A stretch of 43,702 bases of DNA from Oscillospiraceae bacterium (GCA_902778285.1 CACYXC010000024.1:1-43702), one strand, 5' to 3'; positions 23,433-32,102 are shown, numbered from the stretch's first letter. Program-made: numbers and translations. Notes: generated from the sequence alone by a model not told the origin.

Positions 23433-25286
23433 TTATTTCTCAAAGTCGCACAGCAGCCAGGCAAAGCCGCCTGCCGGCAGCGTCACGTGCCACTTGTCCG
23501 CGGCCTCTCCCGTCAGCAGGTCCGTGTACTCGCCGAGCTCGTCGATGTTCACCGTGCGCTCGTCGGCGGCGAAGTTGAAGAGCGCGACGAGCTTTTCGCC
23601 CCTGAAGTAGCGGCCGATGCCCAGCACGCTGTCGCTGCGGGTGTTGACGATCCAGACGTCCGCCCCGCCGTCGAAGACCCGGTGGGCGGCGCGCAGCGTC
23701 TCGAGCTGCCGCAGGGCGTCGAAGACGCGCTGTTCGGGCGTGCCCGGGATTTTGCGCTGCGCGGCGCGCTCCCAGTCCATGTCGCCGCGGTGGAGATAAC
23801 GGCTGTCGGCGGCCTTCTGCGGGTCGTTATGGTAGCCGTAGTCGTTCTCCTGCGCGACCTCGTCTCCGCTGTAGAGGACGGGGATGCCGCTGAGCGTGAA
23901 CATGTAGGCGTGCAGCATGAGATCCAGCCGCAGCGCCCAGTCGAGCTTCGCGCCGTCCTCTTCGCGGCGGGCGCTCTCCACGCCGCAGAGGGAGGCCGTG
24001 GTGCCGCACAGGCGCGCGTCCCCCAGGCGGGGATCGTCGTTGTACAGCTCGCCGCGGGCGGGGCTGCCCGGCCATTTTCCGGTCAGGTAGTCGTTGAGAT
24101 ACTTCTTGTGCGGCACCTCGCCCATGCCGAACTGCCGGAGGAAGCCGTAATCCAGGCCCCAGCCGATATCGTCGTGGCAGCGCAGGTAGTTGAGGAAGCT
24201 GTACTGCCGCGGCAGGGCGAAGACCTGGCCGAGCTGATGGCGCAGCAGGCGCACGTCCGCCGTGGCCACGGTGTGCCAGGTGCTGGCCATCGTGGTGACG
24301 TTATAGAGCAGGTGGCACTCGGGCCTGTCCACCGTGCCGAAATAGGGCACGACCTTGCTCGGCTCCATGACCACCTCACCCAGCAGCAGCGTCGCGGGGC
24401 AGACCAGCTCGCAGGCCAGGCGCATCATGCGCACCAGGGTGTGCACCTGCGGAAGATTGCGGCAGCTCGTCCCCAGCTCCTTCCAGATGTACGGCACCGC
24501 GTCGAGGCGGATGATGTCGATGCCCTGATTGCAGAGGAAGAGCATATTCTCGGTCATGTCGCGGAACACGACGGGGTTTGAATAGTCCAGATCCCACTGA
24601 TAGGGGTAGAAGGTGGTCATGACCACCTTGCCCGCCTCCCCGCACCAGGAGAAGTTGCCCGGGGCGGTGGTGGGGAAGACCTGCGGCACGGTCTTTTCAA
24701 ATTCCTGCGGGATGCTCCAGTCGTCGTAGAAGAAGTAGCGCGCCTGGCACTCCGCGTCGCCCGCGCGGGCACGTCTGGCCCACTCGTGGTCCTCGCTGGT
24801 GTGGTTCATCACGAAGTCCAGGCACAGGCTGATGCCGCGCGCGTGGCAGTCCTCCGCCAGCGCGGAGAGCTCCTCCATCGTGCCGAGCTCCGGCTGCACC
24901 CGGCGGAAGTCGGCCACGGCGTAGCCGCCGTCGCTGCGGCCCGCGGGGCTCTCCAGCAGGGGCATCAGATGCAGATAGTTGACGCCGCACTCCTCGACAT
25001 AGTCGAGCTTTTTCCGCACGCCCTCCAGATTCCCGGCAAAGGCGCCGACATACATCAGCATGCCGAGCAGATCCCGGCTCCGGTACCAGTCGGGATCGGC
25101 CAGACGCCGCCCGTCGATGGCGCGCATGCCCTCGGGCCGCGCCTCATACATATGCCAAAGCATGCCGACGAAGCTGTCATAGGCCGCCTCGTCGCCGTGG
25201 TAGAGCTCCAGAAAGAGCCGTTTCAGCTCTTCCTCATGGCGGGAAAAGCGCCCCAGAAATACCCGATCCCAGCTGCTGTGGTCCAT
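23433..25286 (-). CDS. Amylosucrase-like GH13 enzyme
   Basis: This 617-aa GH13 glucansucrase resembles amylosucrase, which uses sucrose to extend alpha-1,4-glucan and releases fructose; sucrose hydrolase activity is an alternative. The catalytic residues are readable: nucleophile Asp262 in GIDIIRLDAV, acid/base Glu304 in LLLGEVV, and transition-state Asp372 in LRCHDDIGW. The stretch WKELGTSCRNLPQVH after the nucleophile is characteristic of amylosucrases. The length fits, and no signal peptide is visible, so it is cytoplasmic. I chose ATG 25286 because GGAGG sits 8 nt upstream. An in-frame GTG at 25295 overlaps that ribosome site. It follows the CoA-transferase gene by 29 bp on the minus strand. 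Confidence 0.93.
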   Translation of the reverse strand: MDHSSWDRVFLGRFSRHEEELKRLFLELYHGDEAAYDSFVGMLWHMYEARPEGMRAIDGRRLADPDWYRSRDLLGMLMYVGAFAGNLEGVRKKLDYVEECGVNYLHLMPLLESPAGRSDGGYAVADFRRVQPELGTMEELSALAEDCHARGISLCLDFVMNHTSEDHEWARRARAGDAECQARYFFYDDWSIPQEFEKTVPQVFPTTAPGNFSWCGEAGKVVMTTFYPYQWDLDYSNPVVFRDMTENMLFLCNQGIDIIRLDAVPYIWKELGTSCRNLPQVHTLVRMMRLACELVCPATLLLGEVVMEPSKVVPYFGTVDRPECHLLYNVTTMASTWHTVATADVRLLRHQLGQVFALPRQYSFLNYLRCHDDIGWGLDYGFLRQFGMGEVPHKKYLNDYLTGKWPGSPARGELYNDDPRLGDARLCGTTASLCGVESARREEDGAKLDWALRLDLMLHAYMFTLSGIPVLYSGDEVAQENDYGYHNDPQKAADSRYLHRGDMDWERAAQRKIPGTPEQRVFDALRQLETLRAAHRVFDGGADVWIVNTRSDSVLGIGRYFRGEKLVALFNFAADERTVNIDELGEYTDLLTGEAADKWHVTLPAGGFAWLLCDFEK

Positions 25287-25315
25287 TGGATCCACCTCCG
25301 TATGTTGAATAATGA

Positions 25316-26653
25316 TTATCGTTTGTTGCTGCGGCGCCAGATGCGCTGCGCCTCCGCCGCGTGAATCAGCTCCTCCCGGAAATCCGGGTGCGCGACGGAG
25401 ATGATCGCCTCGGCCCGCTGCCAGGCGGGCTTGCCCGAGAGGCTGACCGCCCCGTACTCGGTGACGATCCAGGGCGCCTGCGCCCGGGGCGTGGTGATCA
25501 CCTCGCCGCCGGCAAAATGCGGCAGGATGTTGGAGTGCAGCACGCCCTGCCTGTCCGTGAAGGTGGAGGCCGTGGCCAGGAAGGCCTTGCCGTGCGGCGC
25601 CTCGAAGGCGCCGGTCACGAAGTCCAGCTGCCCGCCGGTGCCGCTGATCTGCCGCAGCCCCGCGGTCTCGGAGCAGACCTGCCCGTAGAGGTCCACGGCG
25701 AGGCAGCCGTTGATGGAGACAAAGTTTGCAAACTGGCGGATCACCGCCGGGTCGTTGATATAGTGCATGGGCGCGGAGAGGATCGAGATGTTGTGATCGA
25801 GGAAATCGTAGAGCTCGCGCGAGCCGTTGCAGATGCCGAAGATGCCCTTGCCGCGGTTGAGCTCCTTGCGCTCGTTGGTGATCTTCCCGGCCTGATAGAG
25901 CGTCAGGTAGCCGTCGCTCATCAGCTCCGTGTGCATGCCCAGATCCTTCAGATCGGACTCGGCGATGAGGCTGCCGAGGGCGTTGGGCATGCCGCCGATG
26001 CCGAGCTGCAGGGTGATGCCGTCCTGCAGATGGGGGAAGATGTTGGCGGCGATTTTCCGGTCGATGTCGCTGATCCTCACCGGCGCGGGGTGGACAAAGT
26101 CCTCGTCGTTCTCCACGATGGCGTCCACCTGCGTGACATGGATGCTGTCCGCCTCGAGCCCCACGATGTAGGGCATGTGCGGGTTGACCTCGACGATCAC
26201 CCTGTCCGCCGCGTCGATCAGCTCCTGCTGGGCGCAGTTCGTGAGCCCGTAGCTGAAATAGCCGTGACTGTCCATGGGAGCGACCGTGACCATCGCCACG
26301 TCCACCGGCGCGTCGCCGCGCTCATAGTAGCGCCCGCAGTGGCGGAAGAGCATCGGCGAGAAATAGGCCCTGCCCGCGTCCAGATACTTCCGGTCGAGCC
26401 CCGAGCAGTGCCATACATTATAGGTAAAGCTCTCCTGCTCCGGGTCCTGCTCCACCACCTGCACCGGGCGCATGGAGATCGCGCCGCGCAGCTTCACGTC
26501 CCGCAGCTCGCCTTTTCGTCCGGCCAGCGCCCGGTCCAGCGCCGGCGGGAAGGACACGCACTGGCTGTAATCCACCCAGTCGCCGTCTTTGACCAGCCGG
26601 ACGGCCTCCTCCGCCGTGCGGAGTCTCTTTCTGTACTCCTCATGGATGTTCAT
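25316..26653 (-). CDS. Acyl-CoA:carboxylate CoA-transferase (butyryl-CoA:acetate / 4-hydroxybutyrate type)
   Basis: This 445-aa family I CoA-transferase of the acetyl-CoA hydrolase/transferase group swaps CoA between an acyl-CoA and a free acid. In gut butyrate producers it carries out the last step, butyryl-CoA plus acetate to butyrate plus acetyl-CoA. Family features are LGIGGMPNALGSLIAESDLKD, the HTELMSDGYL segment with Glu243 as likely CoA-thioester-forming residue, RQISGTGGQLDFVTGA and the C-terminal AHPDFREELIHAAE. Distinguishing butyryl, 4-hydroxybutyryl and related substrates by eye is not reliable. The start overlaps the HAD gene stop (ATGA) with GGAGG 7 nt upstream. Its company, amylosucrase and a HAD phosphatase, is unusual. 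Confidence 0.9.
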   Translation of the reverse strand: MNIHEEYRKRLRTAEEAVRLVKDGDWVDYSQCVSFPPALDRALAGRKGELRDVKLRGAISMRPVQVVEQDPEQESFTYNVWHCSGLDRKYLDAGRAYFSPMLFRHCGRYYERGDAPVDVAMVTVAPMDSHGYFSYGLTNCAQQELIDAADRVIVEVNPHMPYIVGLEADSIHVTQVDAIVENDEDFVHPAPVRISDIDRKIAANIFPHLQDGITLQLGIGGMPNALGSLIAESDLKDLGMHTELMSDGYLTLYQAGKITNERKELNRGKGIFGICNGSRELYDFLDHNISILSAPMHYINDPAVIRQFANFVSINGCLAVDLYGQVCSETAGLRQISGTGGQLDFVTGAFEAPHGKAFLATASTFTDRQGVLHSNILPHFAGGEVITTPRAQAPWIVTEYGAVSLSGKPAWQRAEAIISVAHPDFREELIHAAEAQRIWRRSNKR

Positions 26654-27501
26654 GCTCTGTCCTCCAGAATCCGATCGACCGTGCGCGCAAAACCGCAGTC
26701 CTCGTTGCTCTCCGTCACCGCGTCCGCCGCGGCCTTCACCGCCGCGTCCGCGTTCGCCATCGCCACGCCGAGCCCCGCCGCGCGCAGCATCTCGATATCG
26801 TTCGAGCCGTCGCCGAAGGCCGCGCTCGCCGCGGCGTCGATCCCGAGCGCGGCGCAGAGCGCCAGGAGGGCCTTGCCCTTGCCGGCGCCGGCGCTGTTGA
26901 CTTCTATATTATTCTTCACCGACGTGGTGGCCTGCAGGCCGGGGAAGCGCCGCGGGAGTTCCCGGAGCGTCGCCTGCCGCAGCTCCTCGTCCTCGGGCCT
27001 GAAAAACATCTGCAGCTTCTGCAGGTCCTCGCCCCGCTGCCGCAGGGTCTCCTTCAGATCGTCCACGGGCCTTCGCAGGCCGTAGAGCATTTTCAGGACC
27101 TCCGGCTCCTTCGCGAAGTAGGGCGGCGCCGCCTCCAGCATGGCGCGCGTCATCCAGCCGCACTCGTTCTGGTAGCAGTCATAGATGACCGGCAGCGTGT
27201 CCAGATATTCATAGCAGCGGAGCGCGAGCTCCAGCGGGATATCCGCCCGGACCAGCGTGCGCTGTTCCTGCCGGTCGTAGACCGCGGCGCCGTTGGATAA
27301 GATGAAGTAGCGCAGAAACGGCAGCTCTTTCAGCTGCGGCGGCAGGCCGCGGAAGATGCGCCCGGTGGCCGGGGCCAGCGTGATCCCCCGCGCCGCGGCC
27401 TTCTCCAGGGCGGCAAGGTTTTCCTGCGGGATGCTCTTGTCATCCCGCAGGAGAGTGCCGTCCAGATCGAAGGCAATCAATGAATACGCGTGTTTACTCA
27501 T
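26650..27501 (-). CDS. HAD-superfamily hydrolase, Cof type
   Basis: This 283-aa Cof/YbiV-type phosphatase has a C2B cap and usually dephosphorylates sugar phosphates or nucleotide-like metabolites. Motif I is FDLDGTLL (Asp11 and Asp13), motif II SNGA, then a lysine in GKGKALL (motif III) and the acidic motif IV FGDGSNDIEML. It starts at residue 1 only 10 residues before motif I, so no later start is possible. No Shine-Dalgarno sequence precedes the ATG, and the predicted promoter places the transcript start at or within 2 nt of it, suggesting leaderless translation. It is the first gene of a three-gene minus-strand operon. Confidence 0.93.
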   Translation of the reverse strand: MSKHAYSLIAFDLDGTLLRDDKSIPQENLAALEKAAARGITLAPATGRIFRGLPPQLKELPFLRYFILSNGAAVYDRQEQRTLVRADIPLELALRCYEYLDTLPVIYDCYQNECGWMTRAMLEAAPPYFAKEPEVLKMLYGLRRPVDDLKETLRQRGEDLQKLQMFFRPEDEELRQATLRELPRRFPGLQATTSVKNNIEVNSAGAGKGKALLALCAALGIDAAASAAFGDGSNDIEMLRAAGLGVAMANADAAVKAAADAVTESNEDCGFARTVDRILEDRA

Positions 27502-27508
27502 ATTTTAT

Positions 27509-27537
27509 ATTATGCCGCACAAGCCCGGATTTGACAA
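27509..27537 (-). promoter_or_regulatory. Sigma-A promoter abutting the HAD start codon (leaderless candidate)
   Basis: On the minus strand, TTGTCA (27537-27532), a 17-bp spacer and CATAAT (27514-27509). The expected start is at 27503-27501 and the ATG begins at 27501. Confidence 0.7.
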
Positions 27538-27639
27538 GCCTTGATTTCGATTCAGGGGCGTTCATTCGGCTATTGTGCACAAAAACCTGATTCTGTCCCG
27601 CCTGTTTTTGTCAGTTTTCAAAAATATGTCATTTCCCTC

Positions 27640-27668
27640 TTGCAATTGTCCCCCAATTCGGGTATGAT
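27640..27668 (+). promoter_or_regulatory. Sigma-A promoter of the TAXI-TRAP transporter operon
   Basis: TTGCAA (27640-27645), a 17-bp spacer and TATGAT (27663-27668). The predicted start near 27675 is followed within 10-25 nt by a palindromic operator. Confidence 0.85.
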
Positions 27669-27684
27669 GGCATCACCGCAAAGG

Positions 27685-27701
27685 TGTATACTTGTATACA
27701 A
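27685..27701. promoter_or_regulatory. Palindromic operator candidate (GntR-type) before the TRAP operon
   Basis: TGTATAC-TT-GTATACA (27685-27700) is a perfect inverted repeat, and TTGTATACAA (27692-27701) is itself a perfect palindrome of the kind bound by FadR-subgroup GntR regulators. It lies just downstream of the predicted transcription start, a typical repressor position. No regulator gene is adjacent. Confidence 0.65.
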
Positions 27702-27718
27702 TTAAGGAGGATATAACC

Positions 27719-28750
27719 ATGAAAAAGATTTTTGCTCTGCTGCTTGCGCTGTGCATGGTCTTCGCGCTGTGCGCCTGCGGCTCCAGCGCCGCCCCCGCCC
27801 CCACCTCTGCTCCGGCCGCGGATGCTCCCGCTGCCGATGCGCCTGCGGACGCCGCTCCCTCTGCCAAGCTGACCATGGGCACCGGCGGCGAGGCCGGCAC
27901 CTACTACGCCTTCGGCGGCGTTCTGGGCAGCTACATCGGCTCGAACACCGACATCTCCATCAACGTCGTCTCCTCCGGCGGCAGCGCCGCCAATATCACC
28001 GGCATCGTGGTCGACGGCATCTTCGATCTGGCCACCGTGCAGTCCGATGTTATGACCTACGCCTACAACGGCACCAATTCCTTCACCGACAACAAGCTGG
28101 ACGCCTTCCGTGTCCTGGGCGGCCTCTACGCCGAGACCGTGCAGATCGTAACCTGCAACCCCGACATCAAGTCCGTTGCCGACCTGGCCGGCAAGAACGT
28201 CTGCGTCGGTGACGTGGGCTCCGGCACCTACTTCAACACCGTTGACATCCTGGCCGCTTACGATCTGACCCTGGACGACATCAAGCCCGTTTACCAGTCC
28301 TTCGGCGATTCCACCGAGAGCCTGAAGGACGGCAAGATCGACGCCGCCGTCATCACCGCCGGCGCTCCCACCACCGCTGTCGTCGACCTGGCCACCTCCA
28401 ACAGCGTGTACCTGGTCTCCATCGACGACGAGCACATGACGAAGCTCCTGGCCGACTGCCCCTGGTACGCTTCCTACACCATCCCCGCCGGCACCTACAG
28501 CGGCTTTGACTCCGACGCTGTCACCGTCACCGTAAAGGCCACGCTGGTCTGCCGCGCCGATCTGCCCGACGACGTGGCCTACGCCATCGTCTCCACGATC
28601 TACAACAACGCCGAGGCCATCACCGCGCTGCACGCCAAGGGCGCCGAGCTGTCTCTGAGCTTCGCCACCGACGGCATCGCCGTTCCCTTCCACGCCGGCG
28701 CTGCCAAGTTCTTCGCCGAGAACGGCATCACCGTCGACACGGGCGCCTGA
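27719..28750 (+). CDS. TAXI-family TRAP transporter solute-binding lipoprotein
   Basis: This 343-aa extracytoplasmic substrate-binding protein belongs to a TAXI-type TRAP transporter, which drives uptake of organic acids or amino acids by an ion gradient. The N-terminus MKKIFALLLALCMVFALCAC ends in a lipobox (LCAC), so Cys19-20 anchors it to the membrane. An Ala/Pro-rich linker follows. The TAXI signature appears as MGTGGEAGTYYAFGGVLGSY and continues with VVSSGGSAANI. The ligand cannot be inferred. AGGAGG precedes ATG 27719. The codon choice is strongly biased to C-ending codons, as expected for a highly expressed protein. The permease gene follows after a hairpin. Confidence 0.95.
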   Translation: MKKIFALLLALCMVFALCACGSSAAPAPTSAPAADAPAADAPADAAPSAKLTMGTGGEAGTYYAFGGVLGSYIGSNTDISINVVSSGGSAANITGIVVDGIFDLATVQSDVMTYAYNGTNSFTDNKLDAFRVLGGLYAETVQIVTCNPDIKSVADLAGKNVCVGDVGSGTYFNTVDILAAYDLTLDDIKPVYQSFGDSTESLKDGKIDAAVITAGAPTTAVVDLATSNSVYLVSIDDEHMTKLLADCPWYASYTIPAGTYSGFDSDAVTVTVKATLVCRADLPDDVAYAIVSTIYNNAEAITALHAKGAELSLSFATDGIAVPFHAGAAKFFAENGITVDTGA

Positions 28751-28785
28751 TCGCCGGGCACTCTTCATAAGGGAAAATCGCACAA

Positions 28786-28814
28786 CGGAGTGCCGTTTTC
28801 ACAACGGCACTCCG
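28786..28814 (+). other. Intercistronic hairpin between TRAP binding protein and permease
   Basis: Arms 28786-28797 and 28803-28814 form a 12-bp stem with a 5-nt loop and no T-run. Such hairpins commonly protect the binding-protein mRNA and lower permease expression relative to it. Confidence 0.75.
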
Positions 28815-28857
28815 ATTGAATATTCAAACACCTACTTTTTGACTCGGAGGGATCCCC

Positions 28858-30978
28858 ATGACAAAGCACAACAGGAACGATACACCGATGCACTCCTCTG
28901 CGCCGGGCGCGGATGAGCACGGCTTCGACCAGGCCGCGATGGACGAGGTCATGAAGAAATATGACCGGGAGTCCAACACCCGCGTCTGGGAGGGCTGGCA
29001 GAAGTGGGCCGTCTATGCCGTCATGGCGTTCTACTCCCTGTTTGTGATCTACGTCACGCTCTTCGCCACCTGGCTCGACCTGATCCGCTATCCGTCCTTT
29101 GTGGGCGGTATCCTGCTGGTCGGTTATCTGAACTATCCGGTGAAGAAGGGCGTGCAGCGCGTCAACCATATCCCCTGGTATGACTGGATCCTCATGCTCG
29201 CCGGCGCGGCGGCCTTCTTCTACGTCGTCGTCAACGCCCACAGCCTGACCGTCCGTCTGGGCATGTCCCAGGTCCGCCCCTATGAGATCGCGATCGGAGT
29301 CGTCGGCATCCTCACGCTGCTGGAACTCTGCCGCCGCGCGGTGGGCATCCCCATCCTGTGCGTGGCGGGCGTGTTCATGGGCTACGCGCTGTACTACTAC
29401 GCCGGGATCAAGCACCTGAGCGCCGCGGCCACCGTGCGCAATGTGACCGTCAGCCTGTTCTACAAGGTCCAGGGCGGCGGCATCCTCGGCACGCCGATCC
29501 AGGTCTGCGCCAAGTTCATCCTCGTGTTCATCATCTTCGGCGCCTTTCTGGAGCGCACCGGCATCGCCCAGTTCTTCATCGACCTGGCCAACTCTCTGGT
29601 CGGCCGCTTCTCCGGCGGTCCCGCCAAGGTGGCGGTCATCTCCTCGGCGCTGTGCGGCATGGTGTCAGGCTCCTCGGTCGGCAACACCGTCACCACCGGC
29701 TCCGTCACGATCCCGATGATGAAAAAGACCGGCTACAGACCGGAATTCGCGGGCGCCGTCGAGGCCGCGGCCTCCACCGGAGGCCAGATCATGCCGCCCA
29801 TCATGGGCGCGGCGGCCTTCCTGATGGCCGAGTACGTGGGCGTCCCCTACTCGAACATCATCCTCCGTGCCATTCTGCCCGCGATCCTGTACTTTACCGG
29901 CATTTTCATCGCCGTCCATCTGGAGGCGAAAAAGCTCGGTCTGCAGGGCATGCCCGCCGAGCAGCTGCCGCTGCTGAAAAACCTGATCGGCCGCAGCTAT
30001 CTGCTGCTCCCGCTGGTGATCCTGGTCTATCTGGTCTCCTCCGGCAGCAACACCATGGCCTTTGCGGCCGCCATCGCCATCCTCTTCGCGGTGCAGGTCT
30101 CCAACGCCCACCGCAACCCGGCCCTCGGCGTGATCGGCATCGCGGCGCTGCTGTGCTATCTGTTCGTCGCGCTGCCGGGCGGGGTGAAGCTGGCGCTCCT
30201 CTTCATCGCCATCGTCTGCGCCGCCGTGTGCATGTTCAGCAAAGAGGCCGTCATGACGCCGCTCGTCTTCTTCGACGCGCTGGCCAACGGCTCCAGGAGC
30301 GCCATCTCCGTGGGCGCCGCCTGCGGCGTGGCCGGCATCATCGGCGGCTGCATCACCATCACGGGCCTCGCCTCCCAGATCATCACCGCCATCATCACCC
30401 TCTCCCACGGCTCGGTGCTGATCGCGCTGTTCTTCACGATGCTCTGCTGCATCGTGCTGGGCATGGGCGTGCCCACCACGGCCAACTACTGCATCATGGC
30501 CTCCACCTGCGCGCCGATCCTGATCCAGCTCGGCATCCCCGTGCTCGCGGCGCACTTCTTCGTCTTCTACTTCGGCATCGTGGCGGACATCACGCCGCCC
30601 GTGGCGCTGGCAGCCTATGCGGGCTCGGCCATCGCCAAGGCGCCGCCGATGAAGACCGCCTTCAACGCCTCGAAGCTCGCCATCGGCGCCTTCGTCGTGC
30701 CCTACATCTTCGCGCTCAATCCCGCCATGCTGCTCATCGACACCACCGCCGTGCAGGTGGTTCTGGTGATCGTCACCTCCATCGTCGGCATCTTCGGCGT
30801 GGCCGCCGCCCTCAACGGCTACCTGCGCGGCCGGCTGCATCCGCTGCTGCGCGTGCTGATCGGCGCGGGCGGCCTGCTGATGATGGACCCCAGCCCCGCG
30901 ACCGACATCGTCGGCGTCGTGATGCTGGCCGCCGTCGTCGTGTTTCAGGCCACGCGCGCGAACCGGAAGACCGCGTAA
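28858..30978 (+). CDS. TRAP transporter fused permease (4TM-12TM, TAXI type)
   Basis: This 706-aa integral membrane protein unites the small (DctQ-like) and large (DctM-like) TRAP subunits, as is usual for TAXI systems. A 45-residue cytoplasmic N-terminus precedes the first helices. The large-subunit core is clear from AKVAVISSALCGMVSGSSVGNTVTTG split over helices, ASTGGQIMPPIMGAAAF, and the C-terminal repeat VLGMGVPTTANYC with VADITPPVALAAYAGSAIA. These hold the conserved substrate and Na+ site residues of the family. GGAGGG precedes ATG 28858. It works with the lipoprotein encoded upstream. A terminator follows at 30996-31037. No separate third subunit is present. Confidence 0.95.
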   Translation: MTKHNRNDTPMHSSAPGADEHGFDQAAMDEVMKKYDRESNTRVWEGWQKWAVYAVMAFYSLFVIYVTLFATWLDLIRYPSFVGGILLVGYLNYPVKKGVQRVNHIPWYDWILMLAGAAAFFYVVVNAHSLTVRLGMSQVRPYEIAIGVVGILTLLELCRRAVGIPILCVAGVFMGYALYYYAGIKHLSAAATVRNVTVSLFYKVQGGGILGTPIQVCAKFILVFIIFGAFLERTGIAQFFIDLANSLVGRFSGGPAKVAVISSALCGMVSGSSVGNTVTTGSVTIPMMKKTGYRPEFAGAVEAAASTGGQIMPPIMGAAAFLMAEYVGVPYSNIILRAILPAILYFTGIFIAVHLEAKKLGLQGMPAEQLPLLKNLIGRSYLLLPLVILVYLVSSGSNTMAFAAAIAILFAVQVSNAHRNPALGVIGIAALLCYLFVALPGGVKLALLFIAIVCAAVCMFSKEAVMTPLVFFDALANGSRSAISVGAACGVAGIIGGCITITGLASQIITAIITLSHGSVLIALFFTMLCCIVLGMGVPTTANYCIMASTCAPILIQLGIPVLAAHFFVFYFGIVADITPPVALAAYAGSAIAKAPPMKTAFNASKLAIGAFVVPYIFALNPAMLLIDTTAVQVVLVIVTSIVGIFGVAAALNGYLRGRLHPLLRVLIGAGGLLMMDPSPATDIVGVVMLAAVVVFQATRANRKTA

Positions 30979-30995
30979 AACGGCATACAGAACAG

Positions 30996-31037
30996 AACAT
31001 GCGTCAAGCTGTGCTCCGCAAAGCTTGACGCATGTTT
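30996..31037 (+). terminator. Intrinsic terminator of the TRAP operon
   Basis: Arms 30996-31010 and 31022-31036 form a 15-bp perfect stem with an 11-nt loop, followed by a short T-rich stretch (TTTCGTTTCC). Confidence 0.85.
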
Positions 31038-31053
31038 CGTTTCCTGATAAAGT
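31025..31053 (+). promoter_or_regulatory. Possible promoter of the secreted repeat-protein gene
   Basis: TTGACG (31025-31030), a 17-bp spacer and TAAAGT (31048-31053). The -35 lies in the descending arm of the upstream terminator. The -10 is a weak match. Confidence 0.5.
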
Positions 31054-31100
31054 AGAAACGGAAACGATGAAATCGGTACTGACTCGGAAAGGAGAATACG

Positions 31101-32084
31101 ATGAAAAAAGTTCTGTCCCTTCTTTTGGCGGCGGTCCTGCTGTGCGGCCTCTGCGGCGTCTCTGCGCTGGCCGAGGGCGAGGCGGACATTTTCGGCAGCT
31201 ACACACTCATCGACATGCTCGACAGCAGCTCGGACGAGGACATGACCGAGGCCATCCAGGCCATGGCCGCGCTCGGGATGTCGGCCACGCTGACCGTGAA
31301 CGAGGACGGCAGCGCGCTGATGGATATCTTCGGCGAGCAGCAGGCACTGACCTTCGATTTTGACGCGCAGACCGTCACCGACGGCGAGGAAGCCATCTCC
31401 TATTCCTTTGACGGCGAGAAGCTGATCATCGGCGATGAGGAGCAGGGCTTCGTCTTCAGCAAGGCGGGCGTCGAGATGCCCCAGCGCAGCGGCGGCCCCT
31501 TCTCCTTCTACCTGATGACGGAGCTTCTGGACGGGGGCGGCGAGGACCTCCTGCCCGAAATCAAGGCCTCCCATGGAGAAGACACTCTCTGCGCGCTGTA
31601 TCTTTTCAAGGACGGCAGCGGGATCCTTGAGATGTACGGCGAAAGCACTCCGCTCCAGTTCGATTTCGACACGATGACGATCACGGCCGGGGATGAGACC
31701 GCCGTCTTCAAGCAGGAAGGCGACGTTCTGCGCATCGTGGATACTGAGAACAGCATCGGGACATTCGTTCTGTCCGATCCCGGCTGTGTCGGCCCCTATG
31801 TCATGGCCGCCATGGTCAGCGGCGAGGACGGGGACATGAGTGAACAGCTCGCCCTGCTGGAGGCCGTGAACATGCTGCCGAAGCTGGTCATCGACGAGGA
31901 CGGCAAGGGCGCTTTGGACCTGTTTGGCAGCGAAATGGCTCTGGTCTTCGACTTCGAGGCGCTGATGGTTGACATTGAGGGAGAGTCGATCCCCTTCACC
32001 TATGACAAGGGCGTTATCGAAATCGGCGAGGGCGATCAGTTCATGAGCTTCGCCCGCGTGCTGCCGGAGGCGGACGGGGACTGA
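31101..32084 (+). CDS. Secreted protein with three imperfect ~90-residue repeats, unknown function
   Basis: This 327-aa product is not a family I recognise. A Sec signal peptide (MKKVLSLLLAAVLLCGLC, cleavage likely after SALA) precedes an acidic mature chain. Three similar units of about 90 residues can be aligned by eye, starting GSYTLIDML, GPFSFYLMT and GPYVMAAMV. Each contains an N-terminal helix, then a beta pattern with GxALxDIFG / GILEMYG / GALDLFG followed by LxFDFxxxTV. The repeats suggest three copies of a small beta-domain binding something at the cell surface. Comparable lipoprotein repeats occur in gut Clostridia with no assigned role. GGAGA precedes the ATG. It is followed by element C. 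Confidence 0.8.
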   Translation: MKKVLSLLLAAVLLCGLCGVSALAEGEADIFGSYTLIDMLDSSSDEDMTEAIQAMAALGMSATLTVNEDGSALMDIFGEQQALTFDFDAQTVTDGEEAISYSFDGEKLIIGDEEQGFVFSKAGVEMPQRSGGPFSFYLMTELLDGGGEDLLPEIKASHGEDTLCALYLFKDGSGILEMYGESTPLQFDFDTMTITAGDETAVFKQEGDVLRIVDTENSIGTFVLSDPGCVGPYVMAAMVSGEDGDMSEQLALLEAVNMLPKLVIDEDGKGALDLFGSEMALVFDFEALMVDIEGESIPFTYDKGVIEIGEGDQFMSFARVLPEADGD

Positions 32085-32102
32085 TCCCGGTTCAAGAGCA
32101 AA

